Below, one piece after another: positions 6,176 to 6,644 of a DNA stretch of 6,644 nucleotides. The stretch's first letter is position 1. Every line of letters begins with the position of its first letter. This DNA is from Bacteroidota bacterium. Lineage in GTDB: Bacteria > Bacteroidota > Bacteroidia > Chitinophagales > Chitinophagaceae. A program made the translations under genes and the position numbers. Below the pieces are notes generated by a model. It did no database searches. It saw only the letters and a program-made list of their open reading frames with translations, and was not told the DNA's origin. The stretch spans positions 1 through 6,644 of the forward strand of contig CANHJA010000129.1 in the NCBI GenBank assembly GCA_947460795.1, in the 5' to 3' direction.

Positions 6176-6644
6176 TTAGTCTTTTTTCTTTTTATAAATA
6201 GGCACGGTACTGCAAGGCTCACCATACATAATACTTTTAACAACTGGCTTTAATTTTGCTGTAATCGCTGCATACGCACTGGGTGCAATCGCTACTTCAC
6301 CACAACCTTTTATAACTACTCGTTTATCAACAAATTCATTTTCATCAATTTGTTGAATGTGTTCTAATAAGATTAATTCTGTAGCTTTTTCAGGCGTTTC
6401 TACCCATATTTTTTTGGCCACATTTTGTAAATAATTGGCGGCTAACATATACGCCCAAACAGGAATAATAGCGTCAACCGAACATGTAATTACTACATTT
6501 TTTTGTTCGCAAACAGACCAATCAAATGCTAATAATGCTGCTCTGTAATCTTTTTCTTTTAAAATTAATTCCATAAATAAAAAAGATTTCAGATCAAAAA
6601 TCATCAAATCTTTTGGAAAATAATCTTCTAAATTGATCGTTATA
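6176..6644 (-). CDS. DUF2480 family protein, 5' end beyond right edge
   Basis: The frame ends with TAA at 6178-6176 and stays open to the right edge, giving 156 full codons. The apparent starts at 6607 (TTG) and 6604 (ATG) are internal: the upstream codons encode ITINLEDYFPKD, which fits the family N-terminus (a FDLED-YP pattern followed by FDLKSFLF and LILKEKDYR). About 10-15 residues are probably missing. Other hallmarks are SVDAIIPVWAYM in the middle, RVVIKGCGE, and the near-terminal KSIMYGEPCSTVPIYK. DUF2480 is a small, soluble protein of about 165-170 residues found almost only in Bacteroidota, and its function is unknown. The conserved cysteines in KGCGE and GEPCST could suggest redox or metal chemistry, but that is only inference. 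It lies directly upstream of the transglycosylase gene with a 9-nt gap. Confidence 0.87.
   Translation of the reverse strand, partial: ITINLEDYFPKDLMIFDLKSFLFMELILKEKDYRAALLAFDWSVCEQKNVVITCSVDAIIPVWAYMLAANYLQNVAKKIWVETPEKATELILLEHIQQIDENEFVDKRVVIKGCGEVAIAPSAYAAITAKLKPVVKSIMYGEPCSTVPIYKKKKD

Noticed and set aside
5299..6201. Plus-strand open frames opposite the transglycosylase
   Set aside because: They have no recognisable domain and overlap a well-supported minus-strand gene; their hydrophobic character is a by-product of AT-rich antisense reading.
6605..6607. TTG (or the adjacent ATG at 6604) as the start of the DUF2480 gene
   Set aside because: The frame is open upstream to the edge and encodes family-like residues, so both are internal codons.

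Overview
The window looks like a piece of a Bacteroidota chromosome. The DNA is AT-rich, and the exported proteins have signal peptides ending in the A-Q or lipobox-Cys style common in that phylum. Starts lack Shine-Dalgarno sequences, and a TAnnTTTG-type -7 promoter element can be seen. One gene belongs to DUF2480 and another to the very large Bacteroidota alpha-2-macroglobulin-like proteins, both typical of the phylum. I see no mobile element, CRISPR array, rRNA or tRNA. The order below Bacteroidota cannot be named from this sequence.

Layout. The left edge (1-595, minus) carries the first 198 codons of an exported alpha-2-macroglobulin family protein, whose C-terminal part lies outside the window. 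A 166-bp divergent intergenic region (596-761) separates it from a plus-strand run of five genes. These are an exported M28 metallopeptidase of the carboxypeptidase Q type (762-2144), an AmgK-like small-molecule kinase of the aminoglycoside phosphotransferase fold (2210-3199), a stand-alone RapZ C-terminal-domain protein (3202-3618), the molybdopterin enzyme MoaA starting at a TTG that overlaps the previous stop (3615-4595), and a lipoprotein archaemetzincin (4614-5255). From the right, two minus-strand genes converge on this run with a 5-bp gap: a GH23-type lytic transglycosylase (5261-6166), preceded by a DUF2480 gene (6176-6644) whose first dozen or so codons lie beyond the right edge.

How the genes fit together. 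The kinase, RapZ_C and moaA genes are spaced +2 and -4 nt, so they are almost certainly cotranscribed and probably translationally coupled. The archaemetzincin follows 18 nt later. Kinase plus RapZ_C suggests amino-sugar or cell-wall sugar metabolism, because RapZ senses glucosamine-6-phosphate in Enterobacteria and AmgK phosphorylates MurNAc/GlcNAc. Why moaA sits in the same transcript is not explained by known pathways. The lytic transglycosylase on the opposite strand is a cell-wall enzyme, and the M28 peptidase, archaemetzincin and A2M-like protein all act in the envelope. Most genes are individually recognisable. The most unusual points are the kinase/RapZ_C/moaA operon, the archaemetzincin's export and altered zinc motif, the TTG start of moaA, and the extension of the DUF2480 gene past its apparent start.
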